Below are positions 13,883-14,154 of a DNA stretch of 14,154 nt, in pieces. Source of the DNA: Alphaproteobacteria bacterium. GTDB taxonomy: Bacteria; Pseudomonadota; Alphaproteobacteria; Micavibrionales; UBA1664. The stretch is taken from the NCBI GenBank assembly GCA_018969935.1, contig JAGWXJ010000039.1, positions 1 to 14,154 of the forward strand. Reading direction: 5' to 3'. The notes under the pieces were generated by a model. That model saw only the letters and a list, made by a program, of their open reading frames with translations, searched no databases and was not told the DNA's origin. How positions within the stretch are numbered: the stretch's first letter is position 1; every line of letters begins with the position of its first letter. The position numbers and the translations under genes are program-made.

Positions 13883-14154
13883 ATGTGGCGCTGGCTGGCC
13901 ATACTGCTTCTTGCAGGCTGTTCAACCACCGCCGCGCCCGACCGCTACTATAACAAGCGCGATATTCCGGCGCCTTCTATCGGCAGCTTCCCGAGCTGTC
14001 GTGCCTATGGCTGCACGAAAATCGATATGGTGAGCCTCTCCAAAAAGGAATGGCGGCAGATCAAAAAACTCTTCCCCGCCAAATCCCCTGAAAAGGAACG
14101 CAAGGCGATTTCAAAATCCATCGCCCTCTTTGAAAAATATGTCGGCGCCAAAAC
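13883..14154 (+). CDS. Lipoprotein of unknown function, N-terminal part (cut by right edge)
   Basis: An open frame of 90 complete codons runs from the ATG at 13883 to the window end. It begins with a short lipoprotein signal (MWRWLAILLLAGC) with lipobox LAGC, lipidated Cys13. The mature part has IGSFPSCRAYGCTKID (33-48) with C39 and C44, then VSLSKKEWRQIKKLF (50-64) and KSPEKERKAISKSIALFEKYVG (67-88), a helix-rich stretch. I have seen the pattern CxxYGC...V.LS..EW..I...F followed by an ER..I..AIA..E helix in uncharacterised proteobacterial proteins, so it is probably a conserved family of unknown role. The ATG is 2 nt after the transaldolase stop with no Shine-Dalgarno sequence, which suggests coupled translation. 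The C-terminal part is outside the window. Confidence 0.75.
   Translation, partial: MWRWLAILLLAGCSTTAAPDRYYNKRDIPAPSIGSFPSCRAYGCTKIDMVSLSKKEWRQIKKLFPAKSPEKERKAISKSIALFEKYVGAK

Noticed and set aside
9917..14154. Complete nucleoside-peptide uptake or antibiotic-resistance system
   Set aside because: No permease, ATPase, peptidase or acetyltransferase genes accompany the kinase and binding protein, so only the coupling is reported.

Overview
The window reads as an ordinary stretch of chromosome from an alphaproteobacterium. The Dxs, ProA/ProB, RhlE-type helicase, short transaldolase and YejA-type binding protein all look alphaproteobacterial in wording, and the base composition is moderately high G+C (about 55-60 % where counted by eye). 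I cannot name a genus. Genes are packed tightly, with many 1-4 nt overlaps or gaps, including GTGA and ATGA stop/start overlaps.

Layout. (1) 1-1640: the signal-peptide end of a secreted protein that runs off the left edge, then an RhlE-like DEAD-box helicase, both on the minus strand, and a compact divergent promoter region at 1562-1621. (2) 1641-3358: an arginase/agmatinase-family enzyme, then one strikingly A+T-rich gene for an HNH-like zinc protein, lodged between the arginase stop codon and the 3' end of a minus-strand tRNA-Glu(UUC). This is the only segment that looks horizontally acquired. (3) 3359-5384: a divergent tRNA/dxs promoter region and dxs, the first enzyme of the MEP isoprenoid pathway. 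(4) 5385-9873: a minus-strand, probably single transcription unit: TetR-type regulator, proB, proA, SGNH/GDSL hydrolase, and a stand-alone HD hydrolase of the RelA/SpoT type. (5) 9917-14154: a plus-strand run of a PfkB/adenosine-kinase-like kinase, a YejA-type binding protein, a lipoprotein, a short transaldolase, and a second lipoprotein cut by the right edge.

How the genes fit together. proB and proA make the first two steps of proline synthesis. The helicase, dxs and transaldolase are housekeeping (RNA remodelling, isoprenoid precursors, pentose-phosphate carbon). The HD protein carries the full set of metal and catalytic residues of the (p)ppGpp hydrolase domain but shows no synthetase half, so a role in alarmone or nucleotide control is plausible. 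The kinase and binding protein are translationally coupled, but no permease or ATPase genes lie in the window.

I see no CRISPR array, insertion sequence, prophage, toxin-antitoxin pair or obviously new multi-gene system. The best leads are the foreign HNH-like gene next to tRNA-Glu, the alarmone-hydrolase-like gene in a proline operon headed by a TetR regulator, and the kinase-YejA coupling.
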